Under the pieces are notes generated by a model. That model saw only the letters and a list, made by a program, of their open reading frames with translations. It did no database searches and was not told the origin of the DNA. A stretch of 28,482 nucleotides of DNA from the NCBI GenBank assembly GCA_945867255.1, contig CAMBHV010000002.1, positions 1 to 28,482 of the forward strand. Reading direction: 5' to 3'. The stretch's first letter is position 1. Each line of letters opens with the position of its first letter. Position numbers and translations under genes: made by a program. This stretch comes from an uncultured Clostridia bacterium. GTDB taxonomy: Bacteria > Bacillota > Clostridia > Oscillospirales > Ruminococcaceae. Below are positions 14,844 through 22,608 of the stretch, piece by piece.

Positions 14844-16469
14844 ATGAGACTCAAAAAGGATAGTTCAGAACAGAAGTTAAGAGGTGCGTATTACACTCCA
14901 TTGCAGCTTGCAGATGCTATGGTGGAGCTTTTTGCGTCTCATAATATCTCTACTGTGTTAGAACCGAGTTGCGGTGATGGAGTGTTTCTTGATAGTCTTA
15001 AAAATCAGAAACTCTTGGATAAAGTAAAAAAGCTGACTGCGGTAGAAATTGAGCCAGATGAAGCAGAAAAAGTACGCAGCAGATATTCAGATTTTGGACA
15101 GGTCGAAGTTTGTACAGAAGATTTCTTTGACTATTATAATCGTGTACTCGGTAAAGAATGTTTTGATTTGATTTTAGGTAATCCACCATACATTCGTTAC
15201 CAATACCTGAAAGAAAGCCAAAGAGAGATGCAGTCTGATATTCTGACTTCTCACGGAATGAAAGCTAATAAGTTAATAAATGCATGGGTTGCGTTTATTG
15301 TAGCATGTGTACAATTGCTTTCTGAAAATGGAAAAATTGCATTTGTTATTCCAGCCGAGATTCTTCAAGTAGCCTATGCGGAGGATCTGCGTCTGTATTT
15401 AGCAAATAATCTGGCAAAGATTACACTGATTACATTTGAGCAACTGGTCTTTCCTGATATTGAACAAGAAGTAGTCGTTTTTATTGGCGAAAAAGGTAAA
15501 GAAGAAAAAGGTATTCGTATCATTGAAATGAATAATCTTGATGGTTTTACACAACTCAAGTTAGAGCAGAATGGTTTCCAAAAACTACAGCACGTTAAGG
15601 AAAAGTGGACGAAGTATTTTGTAACCGCAGAGGAAATGGCTCTTATTCAAAAACTACGTGATGATAAACGTTTTGCTAAGTTTTCAGAGTATGGTTTAAT
15701 CAATGTTGGGATTACAACCGGAAATAATGGTTATTTCTCGGTTACGGAAGAAACTACAAAACGATATGGTTTAGCGGAAGTTACCTTGCCTCTGATCGGT
15801 AGAAGTTCTCATGCACATGGAATATACTTCACACCAGAGGATTGGGAAAGCAATAGGGGTGTAGGAAAGCGTGCGAGATTAATTAGTTTCCCAGATATTC
15901 CATACGAAGAATATCCTGACGGACATAAGCAGTATATTATGCTTGGCGAAAAGAATGGTGAACACAAAGGATATAAATGTTCTATCAGAGATAGATGGTA
16001 TATCGTTCCTTCTGTATGGGTACCGGATGCTTTTTTCCTGAGAAGAAATAACTTATACCCTAAGTTTGTTCTGAACAGATGTAATGCAGTATCGACAGAT
16101 ACGATGCACAGAATGAAATTCAATGATGGCGTAGAACCAGAAAACATTCTTCTTTCCTACTATAATAGCATTTCCTTTGCTTTTACTGAAATCTGTGGGC
16201 GAAGTTACGGCGGAGGTGTTCTTGAAATACTCCCTGGCGAAATGGGTAATATTTTGCTTCCTAAAATAGAAGGTATCGCCCCAGAGCTTAAAGAAAAGCT
16301 TTTGACATATATTGATTCTGTGGTGCGTAATGACGAGGATATAGAAAAAGCCTTGGATGTAGTCGACAAGGAAATTCTTGTTAAAACTTTAAGTATTGAT
16401 CCAGAAGTATGTTATAAATGTCGTGCTATTTGGAAGAAGATGCAAAGACGTAGATTAGGAAGAGGATAA
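14844..16469 (+). CDS. N6-adenine DNA methyltransferase (TaqI/Eco57I-type)
   Basis: A 541-aa SAM-dependent gamma-class adenine methyltransferase. GAYYTPLQLADAMV (14-27) is the motif X region, VLEPSCGDGVFL (38-49) motif I with acidic motif II AVEIEPDEAEK, and NPPYIRY (113-119) motif IV. A C-terminal specificity region of some 300 residues follows. No nuclease motif is apparent. AGAGGT precedes the ATG and the gene lies 13 bases after the fused enzyme. The simplest reading is that it methylates the strand the fused enzyme leaves unmodified, as in two-methyltransferase systems with asymmetric sites. A separate specificity, or a role linked to the following nuclease-HerA pair, remains possible. 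Confidence 0.9.
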   Translation: MRLKKDSSEQKLRGAYYTPLQLADAMVELFASHNISTVLEPSCGDGVFLDSLKNQKLLDKVKKLTAVEIEPDEAEKVRSRYSDFGQVEVCTEDFFDYYNRVLGKECFDLILGNPPYIRYQYLKESQREMQSDILTSHGMKANKLINAWVAFIVACVQLLSENGKIAFVIPAEILQVAYAEDLRLYLANNLAKITLITFEQLVFPDIEQEVVVFIGEKGKEEKGIRIIEMNNLDGFTQLKLEQNGFQKLQHVKEKWTKYFVTAEEMALIQKLRDDKRFAKFSEYGLINVGITTGNNGYFSVTEETTKRYGLAEVTLPLIGRSSHAHGIYFTPEDWESNRGVGKRARLISFPDIPYEEYPDGHKQYIMLGEKNGEHKGYKCSIRDRWYIVPSVWVPDAFFLRRNNLYPKFVLNRCNAVSTDTMHRMKFNDGVEPENILLSYYNSISFAFTEICGRSYGGGVLEILPGEMGNILLPKIEGIAPELKEKLLTYIDSVVRNDEDIEKALDVVDKEILVKTLSIDPEVCYKCRAIWKKMQRRRLGRG

Positions 16470-16532
16470 TATAAGAAAGAGTATGCACCACAAGTGTATC
16501 ATTTCGAATATTTACCAAAAGGCGGTGATAGA

Positions 16533-17822
16533 ATGAGACAAGCAGATAGTACTATCAAGGGATATTTATATCAGTTCAATAAATCCATTTTGACAATCCT
16601 TGAAGCGGAGAACGATGCTTCAATTGTACTGGAAGGTGTTATAGAAGATATAGATATTCATTCTCCGTCAAGCACAACTACAATTCAATGCAAATATCAT
16701 GAAGATAAAAAATACCAGATATCAAGTGTTGCAACACCTATATTAGAAATGCTTTGTCATTACTGTGAGAGCGCTTATTTAGGCAAGGAAGTTTCTTATA
16801 TTTTATATGCATATTATGCTGAAAATGTAGAATCTGTAGATATGGATGCATTTGTTGCGTTCCTTGGCGCAACGAAGGACAAAGACATATTATGTAAATA
16901 TTTTCATCGTATTTACATTGTCCCTGATTCAGGTATGCTTGCCATTGCAAATAAGATGCAAAAAAGTAAAGATGAAAAGGATTTACTTGTAAATTACTAT
17001 AAATCCAACAGGACTGCTTTAACACTGCGAGTAGATATTTCAGAGTTTTGGAAAGTTTTTTCGTATGTTAAAGCAGAGCAATTTGAAATATTGAAAGATA
17101 AAGTAATTCGAAAACTTGAAGAAATAACGGATCACGATACAGCAATATCAATGTATTATCCAAATGCATTCTCTATAGTTGCATCTTTGTCTGCCAAATC
17201 AACTGAGCAAGAAAGAACTCTTACTAAAAACCAGTTAGTTTTATTTTTGACGCAGCAAAAGTCAGTGTTACTGAACAAATGGACTCTTGAAGCATTGGAT
17301 AAAGAGCAGATTATAAAAGCAAAAAAAGCGTATTTGACGTCTGCATTTTCTGCGAACCCGGATATTCGTGCATTTGTTTTTTCGGATAATTTTCTGGATA
17401 ACGTTGATGAAATTGTAATAGGGTTCATACAGGAGTATTTGAATAAGTATTTCAAGAAGCCTAAATTGCAAAAACCACCAATTTTTATATTCGGAAATAA
17501 TCATTCTGGATTAATGCAAAAAACTTTATTAGCATTATACAAATATCAGAAATCCGTTAATACTGGCTTGATAGGCAATACCTTTGTAGCTGACAGCTTT
17601 GTTAATAATAAAAATTGTTCAGCTGATTTTGTTTGTAAAATGGCATTACTTGAAAATATTACGGTAGATATATTGGAACAATGTCAGGTTAATCAATTAT
17701 ATATTGTTGGAACGATAAATGAGTCATTAGACAGTGTAAATTACTTTGTTGAAGAACTGGATGTTCCAAATATAAATACAATTAGATATCTTGTAGGATT
17801 ATCTAAAACATTGGAGGTGTAA
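16533..17822 (+). CDS. DUF4297/Cap4-like nuclease-domain protein
   Basis: A 429-aa protein. The first 60 residues match the dsDNA-nuclease (DUF4297/Cap4-type) pattern: GYLYQF (10-15), an acidic strand IVLEGVIEDIDI with E34, D39 and D41, and IQCKYH with Q52-x-K54. This is a PD-(D/E)xK variant whose usual E-x-K is Q-x-K, as in many members of that family. The remaining 370 residues are helical and unfamiliar, with a late strand-rich stretch (PPIFIFGNN, NQLYIVGTIN). The start at 16533 is fixed by AAAGGCGGTGAT, nearly the full anti-SD complement; an in-frame GTG at 16494 has no such site. Two bases separate its stop from the HerA start. DUF4297-HerA pairs are known as antiphage modules; the family call here is by motif only. 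Confidence 0.65.
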   Translation: MRQADSTIKGYLYQFNKSILTILEAENDASIVLEGVIEDIDIHSPSSTTTIQCKYHEDKKYQISSVATPILEMLCHYCESAYLGKEVSYILYAYYAENVESVDMDAFVAFLGATKDKDILCKYFHRIYIVPDSGMLAIANKMQKSKDEKDLLVNYYKSNRTALTLRVDISEFWKVFSYVKAEQFEILKDKVIRKLEEITDHDTAISMYYPNAFSIVASLSAKSTEQERTLTKNQLVLFLTQQKSVLLNKWTLEALDKEQIIKAKKAYLTSAFSANPDIRAFVFSDNFLDNVDEIVIGFIQEYLNKYFKKPKLQKPPIFIFGNNHSGLMQKTLLALYKYQKSVNTGLIGNTFVADSFVNNKNCSADFVCKMALLENITVDILEQCQVNQLYIVGTINESLDSVNYFVEELDVPNINTIRYLVGLSKTLEV

Positions 17823-17824
17823 AC

Positions 17825-19597
17825 ATGATTGAGATAGGAAAAGTTATCAGTAGTAATCCTGGTACAATCCATATATTACTTAATAGTATTGAGGATTTTG
17901 AACGTAATAAGGCGAAAATCAAAATATCTCGATACATATGCATTGAAGATGGCAATGATTTGAAAATTCTTGCATCGATTCAGAACGTATCTGCAGTGCA
18001 GTCCAATGATGCAAATACAATTAGCTATACAATCGCCTGTTCTCCAATAGGATGTTATTACGAAACTGATAATGGAATTTCATTTCGTCAAGGTGGTGTA
18101 AATTTACCATCTCCAACTGAGCCAGCGTATCTACCAGATGATGACGTTATTAATGCCATTTTTAGTAGTAATGATAATTTTTCTTTTTATGTTGGTTCTC
18201 TATCAAACAATCAAACTGTAAATTATTTTGTTGATGGTAATAGATTTTTTGGAAAGCACATTGCTGTTGTAGGATCAACTGGCTCTGGAAAGTCGTGTGC
18301 TGTAGCAAGATTGTTACAGAATATCATGAAAATAAATGAAGGACACAATGAAAACGCAGGAAATTTAAAGAATGCACATGTGATTATTTTTGACATACAT
18401 TCGGAATATCAATCTGCATTTACTTTGGCAGAGCAGGAAGATTTTCAGCTTAATTGCTTAGATGTTGAAAAACTTTGTTTGCCTTATTGGTTGATGAATT
18501 CTCAAGAATTAGAAGCTCTTTTTATTGAAAGTAATGAAATGAATTCACACAATCAAATTTCGCAGTTTAAAAAAGCGGTTATTTTAAGTAAAGAGAAACA
18601 TAACCCTGATATGGAGCATATTACATACGATACCCCAGTGTATTTTGACATATGCGAAGTTTATAGATATATAAAAAATAAAAATAGTGAAGTTATCAAT
18701 AAGAATGATACTATGCCCCATCTTCCTAAAAGAAATAACGGAACTGTAATAAATAATGCCGATCAGGTATATCTAACAGAAGAAATTCAATTTGCAGCTA
18801 CAAGCACCGCAAAAGATAGTAAAGCTTCTAATGGACCATATAATGGTGAATTTGAACGTTTTGTTACTCGTCTTGAAACAAAGCTCTCAGATAAAAGATT
18901 GAAATTTATTACCGCTTCACAGAAATCTAATGGTGAACAATATAAGACCGAAGATTTTGGTGAGATATTAAAACAATTTTTAGGATATATTGACAAATGC
19001 AATGTTACGATTATTGATTTGAGCGCCATTCCATTTGAAGTACTTAGTATCGTGGTAAGCTTGCTTTCAAGAATAATTTTTGATTTTGCATTTCATTATT
19101 CAAAAATTAAACACTCAACAGGGCTGGTCAACGATATACCTTTTATGTTAGTTTGTGAAGAGGCTCATAATTATATACCTAAAAATGGTGGGGCTGAATA
19201 TGCAGCATCAAAGCATTCAATTGAAAGAATTGCAAAAGAGGGCCGAAAATATGGTTTGAACCTAATGGTTGTAAGCCAAAGACCATCGGAAGTATCGGAA
19301 ACAATTTTTTCTCAATGCAATAACTTTATTGTTTTGAAACTGACGAATGTAAATGACCAAAGTTGTATAAAGAACTTACTTCCTGATAACAATGCTTCAC
19401 TTGTCGATGTCTTGCCAACATTGGCTGCAGGAGAATGTTTAGTTGTCGGCGATGCTGTTCCGTTGCCGGCAGTAGTTAAGATGGATATGCCTAATCCAGT
19501 TCCAAATTCAAGCAATGTGAATGTATATGATGAATGGAATAAGGATTGGATTGACATTGTTTTTGATGACGTAATTAAACGTTGGCGAAAAGAATAA
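17825..19597 (+). CDS. HerA-family hexameric ATPase/helicase
   Basis: A 590-aa HerA/FtsK-superfamily ATPase. The N-terminus (about 1-100) resembles the HAS-barrel domain. The Walker A is GSTGSGKS (150-157); VIIFDIHSEYQ (187 onward) matches the D-x-H-x-EY signature of HerA; a CEEAH box (444-448) serves as Walker B; and GRKYGLNLMVVSQRPSEVSE is the arginine-finger/sensor stretch. GGAGGTG for this gene lies in the last codons of the DUF4297-like gene. HerA proteins form hexameric rings that drive or gate a partner nuclease; the partner is normally encoded next door, here the upstream gene rather than NurA. It is the last cargo gene, followed by a terminator. Confidence 0.92.
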   Translation: MIEIGKVISSNPGTIHILLNSIEDFERNKAKIKISRYICIEDGNDLKILASIQNVSAVQSNDANTISYTIACSPIGCYYETDNGISFRQGGVNLPSPTEPAYLPDDDVINAIFSSNDNFSFYVGSLSNNQTVNYFVDGNRFFGKHIAVVGSTGSGKSCAVARLLQNIMKINEGHNENAGNLKNAHVIIFDIHSEYQSAFTLAEQEDFQLNCLDVEKLCLPYWLMNSQELEALFIESNEMNSHNQISQFKKAVILSKEKHNPDMEHITYDTPVYFDICEVYRYIKNKNSEVINKNDTMPHLPKRNNGTVINNADQVYLTEEIQFAATSTAKDSKASNGPYNGEFERFVTRLETKLSDKRLKFITASQKSNGEQYKTEDFGEILKQFLGYIDKCNVTIIDLSAIPFEVLSIVVSLLSRIIFDFAFHYSKIKHSTGLVNDIPFMLVCEEAHNYIPKNGGAEYAASKHSIERIAKEGRKYGLNLMVVSQRPSEVSETIFSQCNNFIVLKLTNVNDQSCIKNLLPDNNASLVDVLPTLAAGECLVVGDAVPLPAVVKMDMPNPVPNSSNVNVYDEWNKDWIDIVFDDVIKRWRKE

Positions 19598-19605
19598 ATG
19601 TAAAC

Positions 19606-19640
19606 GAGCTGATTGGCCTGTGCTAATCAGCTCATTTTTT
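19606..19640 (+). terminator. Terminator of the cargo operon
   Basis: GAGCTGATT (19606-19614) pairs with AATCAGCTC (19625-19633), followed by ATTTTTT. It lies a few bases after the HerA stop. Confidence 0.9.
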
Positions 19641-19654
19641 AATAAACATATATA

Positions 19655-20325
19655 AACTTCCATTAAGTTATTTAGAAGTTATCCATAACTTCCCGACAAA
19701 TTGTCGGAAAGTGAGATTTTCACCAACTCGTCGAGAATAGAAAACTTCTCGCCAATTTGGCAAGAGGTGTAGCAACTGATATTTCACTTATTCCCCAATC
19801 GGGAATAAGCCTGATCGAAGGATTTTTCAAAATCAGTTATATCCAAGTCGAGTACAAGTTCAAAAAAGCAAAAAGAAGATTTCTGCTTGTGGACAAATCG
19901 GCCACAAGTTAGACAACGTAATTTTTCTAAAATAGAAATATCTTAGGATGATATTTTGACCTTTCACAAAGTGGCAAGCAGTGTAAACCTGTACAGGTTC
20001 ACAAATTTGCAAGCAGTGTAAACAGGGCCCTGTTTACTACTTTTGCTCATTCGCTTGTTGGGGCAACATCCCCAATCCCCTTCGAACATCATCTTGCGAT
20101 GATGGCTGCTCGTTCATTCTGAACGTTTCCGAGATTTCAATTTTGATTAACTTGATCACAGACCGAAGTTATATTTTCGAAAACCACTTCGACGCAAATT
20201 GCGTCAAAGTTGAGTGTTCACATGGTTCGACACACTTGTAATTTCTTCATGCGTAAATTATAATAAATCACAGAAAATTGAATAAACGGTTCAAAAAGAT
20301 ATTTATAGTTTTGCGGGATTACCCG
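19655..20325. repeat. Dense array of unrelated short inverted repeats in non-coding DNA
   Basis: No gene in about 670 bp, but hairpin after hairpin. Perfect examples: GAAGTTAT/ATAACTTC (19675-19692), CCGACAA/TTGTCGG (19693-19707), GCCAA/TTGGC (19751-19761), CTTATTCCC/GGGAATAAG (19787-19809), GATTTT/AAAATC (19821-19834), CTTGTGG/CCACAAG (19886-19908), TTTCTA/TAGAAA (19924-19938), the 20-bp palindrome at 20018-20037 and its near-copy at 19983-20002, TTGGGG/CCCCAA (20058-20075), CATCATC/GATGATG (20087-20104), CGTTCA/TGAACG (20111-20125), CGAAGT/ACTTCG (20164-20191) and GACGCAA/TTGCGTC (20191-20205). Stems differ in sequence, loops are short, spacing is 5-60 bp. No T-tracts, so not terminators. 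It could be an oriT-like, replication or recombination region, or a structured RNA; the role is unknown. Confidence 0.8.
19974..20037 (+). repeat. Tandem 15-bp repeats each leading into a 20-bp palindrome
   Basis: GCAAGCAGTGTAAAC occurs at 19974-19988 and 20009-20023, 35 bp apart. Its last six bases start a palindrome each time: GTAAACCTGTACAGGTTCAC (19983-20002, one mismatch) and GTAAACAGGGCCCTGTTTAC (20018-20037, perfect). The outer arms (GTAAAC) are conserved while the centres differ, as if two sites share one arm-binding protein. Confidence 0.85.
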
Positions 20326-20506
20326 ATTTGAAGTCCGACATATTTGTGAGGAGATGAATCCTTCTTACGTTGGCTGTTACATAGAACCATCAGAAAAGTG
20401 CAGGTGTTCTTGTGCTTATTTCTTGATGCTCTGTGTGACAGCTTTTTTGTTTTACTTCCACCCGATTGGATGGAAGTTGGCAGACAATACACGAAGGAGG
20501 AAATTG

Positions 20507-20830
20507 ATGAAACACGAATTTGATTTGGAACAGATCAACTATGACAACAGCAATTATGAACTGGATATATGGAGCAGTTGCTTCAATCCGATTTTCAGTC
20601 CACCACCGGAAGTTATCAAAGAATGGAACCACCAACTTGATGATGACTGGGATGAGCCTGAACCTACACTTGAAAACACTTCTGTTTATTTCACTGAGGA
20701 CGGTGCGAACTATTTGATTGTTGGTAAAACCATCATCCCTGTCAGCGAACATTTTGCTGAGACCGGAAAGACCGTCAATGAGGTAATTGAAGATGTTATC
20801 CGTTATGCAGTAAAGAGTCAGAAAAAATAA
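20507..20830 (+). CDS. Small TnpW-like transposon protein
   Basis: A 107-aa acidic protein (MKHEFDLEQINYDNSNYELD ... VIRYAVKSQKK). The last third, ANYLIVGKTIIPVSEHFAET, then GKTVNEVIEDVI, recalls the C-terminal pattern of TnpW-type proteins of Tn4451 relatives (strand, VsxHF, GKT, amphipathic helix), though the N-terminal half is longer. The start is ATG 20507 with AAGGAGG at 20494-20500; a longer frame from 20354 lacks a spaced ribosome site and would run through a hairpin (ACTTCCA/TGGAAGT, 20454-20477). It lies between the palindrome array and the recombinase. Role unknown; the TnpW link is by resemblance only. Confidence 0.6.
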   Translation: MKHEFDLEQINYDNSNYELDIWSSCFNPIFSPPPEVIKEWNHQLDDDWDEPEPTLENTSVYFTEDGANYLIVGKTIIPVSEHFAETGKTVNEVIEDVIRYAVKSQKK

Positions 20831-20853
20831 CGTCAAGTGTCTAGACGACAAAA

Positions 20854-20901
20854 TTGAAAACTGCCCTTGCATATAGTACAATACGAATACGAAGTATTGT
20901 A
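20854..20901 (+). promoter_or_regulatory. Recombinase promoter with inverted repeat over -10/start
   Basis: TTGAAA (20854-20859), 17-bp spacer, TACAAT (20877-20882). A perfect inverted repeat, TACAATAC (20877-20884) and GTATTGTA (20894-20901), begins on the -10 box and spans the start site, the place expected for an operator that restrains recombinase expression. Confidence 0.7.
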
Positions 20902-20933
20902 AGCGTGGGTTGTTTCGAAGAAGGAGGATTTGA

Positions 20934-22541
20934 ATGAAGCAACCGTACAATACCGCACTATACTACAGATTAAGCCGTGACGATGAAAACTTCGGTGACA
21001 GCGTCAGTATTGAAACCCAAAGAACGATTTTACAGCAGTTTGCCCGTGACAACCAATTCCATGTGGTGGATGAGTATATTGATGACGGATGGTCAGGCAC
21101 GAACTTTGACAGACCAGCATTTCAACGAATGATGGAGGATGTGGATGCAGGCAGAATCAACTGTATCATCACGAAAGATCTTTCCCGTTTCGGTCGTGAA
21201 CATGTTATGATGGACTACTATTTGGAGTTTGTATTTCCAGAGAAAAATATCCGTTATATCGCAGTCACAGAAAATGAGGATACAGAAAAAGGTCTCAGTG
21301 ATTTTGTTCCTTTCAAGAATCTGTTCAACGAATGGTTTGCCAAGGATACCAGCCGCAAAGTAAAGGCTGCGCTTCGTGCAAAACACGCTGCAGGTCAGAG
21401 AATCTGTACTTACGCACCTCTGGGCTACAAGAAGCATCCTGAAATCAAAAACGCCATAGTTGTGGACGATGAAACCAAGTGGATCGTTGAGAAAATTTTT
21501 GAACTTGCCTATCATGGTTCCGGTGCTGCAAGTATTGCACATAGGCTCATCGAAGAAAAAGTTCCTACATCCGGTTGGCTCAACTACACCCGATATGGAA
21601 CATTCGCTCACATCTACGCAGATGCACCGGAGAGCAAACAATACGATTGGTCAATCGGTCAGGTAAAGGAAATTCTGAAAGATGAAACCTACATTGGCAA
21701 CAGCATCCACAACAAACAGACTAATATTTCTTACAAGAACAAAAAGAAAATCCGTAAGCCGAAGGAAGAATGGGTTCGTATCGAAAATACTCATGAAGCC
21801 ATAATTTCAAAAGATGTTTTCTATCATGTGCAGAATCAGATTGCTTCCCGCAGAAGAAAACAGAAAGACGGCACTACTAAGATATTCTCAGGACTTGTGA
21901 AATGTGCAGACTGCGGCTGGTCACTTGCCTACGGCGAGAATCGTCAGAACAAAACGCCTTATGGCCACTATCATTGCAGTAATTATGGGCAAGGCACTGG
22001 TAAATGCTCCATGCACTATGTCCGCTACGATACGCTTTACACCTATGTGCTGCTCCGAGTTCAGCATTGGACGAAAGCTGTGCGAGAGGACGAAGAAAGG
22101 CTCTTGGAAAGCATTCTAAAAGCTGGTGACAAGGAAAGAACTGTTGCTATGAAGAAACACACAGCAGAGCTTTCTAAGGCGGAGAAGCGCAAGGCAGAGG
22201 TTGACAGGCTGTTTGCCAAAATGTATGAGGACAGGGTTTCTGAACGTATCACAGAGTACAACTTCAATATGCTGTCACAGAAATATCAGATGGAGCAGAT
22301 TGAACTGGATGAAAAAATCAAGAAGCTCAAAGCAGCATTGGCAGAAGGCAAACAGTCCGTGGAAGATGCAAGGAAGTGGATCGAGATCGTCAAACAGTAT
22401 TCCGAGCCTACGGAACTGACAGCAGAATTGCTGAACAACATGATTGATAAAATCGTTGTACATGAAGCAACCAAATACGAAAACGGCTTTCGTGAACAGA
22501 AAATAGAGATTTACTACCGCTTTGTCGGTAAAATTGATTGA
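20934..22541 (+). CDS. Large serine recombinase, TnpX/TndX family
   Basis: A 535-aa site-specific recombinase that should excise and insert this element through a 2-bp staggered, serine-linked exchange. The N-terminal resolvase domain has ALYYRLSRDD with catalytic S14, the SIETQR stretch, and ITKDLSRFGRE. The recombinase domain (about 160-300) follows. The zinc ribbon is complete: C324, C327, C348, C358. A coiled coil (about 390-465, Lys/Glu-rich) and a C-terminal tail complete the usual architecture. AAGGAGG lies seven bases before the ATG. It sits about 70 bp from the right end of the element, transcribed toward that end. Its intact motifs suggest that the element is still able to move. Confidence 0.95.
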   Translation: MKQPYNTALYYRLSRDDENFGDSVSIETQRTILQQFARDNQFHVVDEYIDDGWSGTNFDRPAFQRMMEDVDAGRINCIITKDLSRFGREHVMMDYYLEFVFPEKNIRYIAVTENEDTEKGLSDFVPFKNLFNEWFAKDTSRKVKAALRAKHAAGQRICTYAPLGYKKHPEIKNAIVVDDETKWIVEKIFELAYHGSGAASIAHRLIEEKVPTSGWLNYTRYGTFAHIYADAPESKQYDWSIGQVKEILKDETYIGNSIHNKQTNISYKNKKKIRKPKEEWVRIENTHEAIISKDVFYHVQNQIASRRRKQKDGTTKIFSGLVKCADCGWSLAYGENRQNKTPYGHYHCSNYGQGTGKCSMHYVRYDTLYTYVLLRVQHWTKAVREDEERLLESILKAGDKERTVAMKKHTAELSKAEKRKAEVDRLFAKMYEDRVSERITEYNFNMLSQKYQMEQIELDEKIKKLKAALAEGKQSVEDARKWIEIVKQYSEPTELTAELLNNMIDKIVVHEATKYENGFREQKIEIYYRFVGKID

Positions 22542-22548
22542 TACAAAA

Positions 22549-22580
22549 ATCTGAGTGTCAGCCGAAACTGGCACTCAGAT
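22549..22580 (-). terminator. Hairpin terminator facing into the element
   Basis: ATCTGAGTGTCAG (22549-22561) pairs with CTGGCACTCAGAT (22568-22580), one wobble. The T-run (TTTTTG) follows the stem only when read on the minus strand, so it would stop chromosomal transcription entering the element antisense to the recombinase. On the plus strand the bases after it are AAAACAA. Confidence 0.65.
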
Positions 22581-22589
22581 AAAACAATA

Positions 22590-22608
22590 TCTTTAACTAA
22601 GGGAAACT
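22590..22608 (-). repeat. Right terminal inverted repeat
   Basis: TCTTTAACTAAGGGAAACT; its reverse complement matches the left end at 17 of 19 positions. GG at 22609-22610 is the inferred shared core. Confidence 0.85.

Larger units (their letters stand above)
10628..22608. mobile_element. Tn4451-like serine-recombinase element carrying defence genes
   Basis: An element of about 12 kb inserted in the XRE-type gene. Both ends carry inverted repeats (10628-10646 and 22590-22608). The flanks share a GG core (10626-10627 and 22609-22610). Joining the flanks through one GG copy gives AGAGGGGGTTGTGC, which reads in frame as E-R-G-L-C; joining the ends gives a near-perfect palindrome, GGGAAACT-GG-AGTTTCCC. 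Gene content is tnpV, a broken DUF6809-type gene, HTH, two adenine methyltransferases (one nuclease-fused), a DUF4297-like protein, HerA, a tnpW-like gene and a large serine recombinase. The cargo is visibly more AT-rich than the chromosome on both sides. No relaxase or coupling protein is present, so it is transposable and at most mobilisable in trans. Tn4451 itself is described with a GA core; GG here is inferred from the reading frame. Confidence 0.9.

Noticed and set aside
16494..16532. GTG start extending the DUF4297-like protein by 13 residues
   Set aside because: No spaced ribosome site, whereas ATG 16533 has a nearly complete anti-SD match.
11594..19640. BREX or DISARM system
   Set aside because: No PglZ, BrxL, BrxC, DrmA, DrmB or DrmC homologue is present; the methyltransferases alone are not enough.
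19655..20325. CRISPR, integron attC array or retron
   Set aside because: The stems are not repeated copies of one sequence, there is no tyrosine integrase or reverse transcriptase, and no core sites are visible. The oriT/structured-RNA ideas are kept only as hypotheses.
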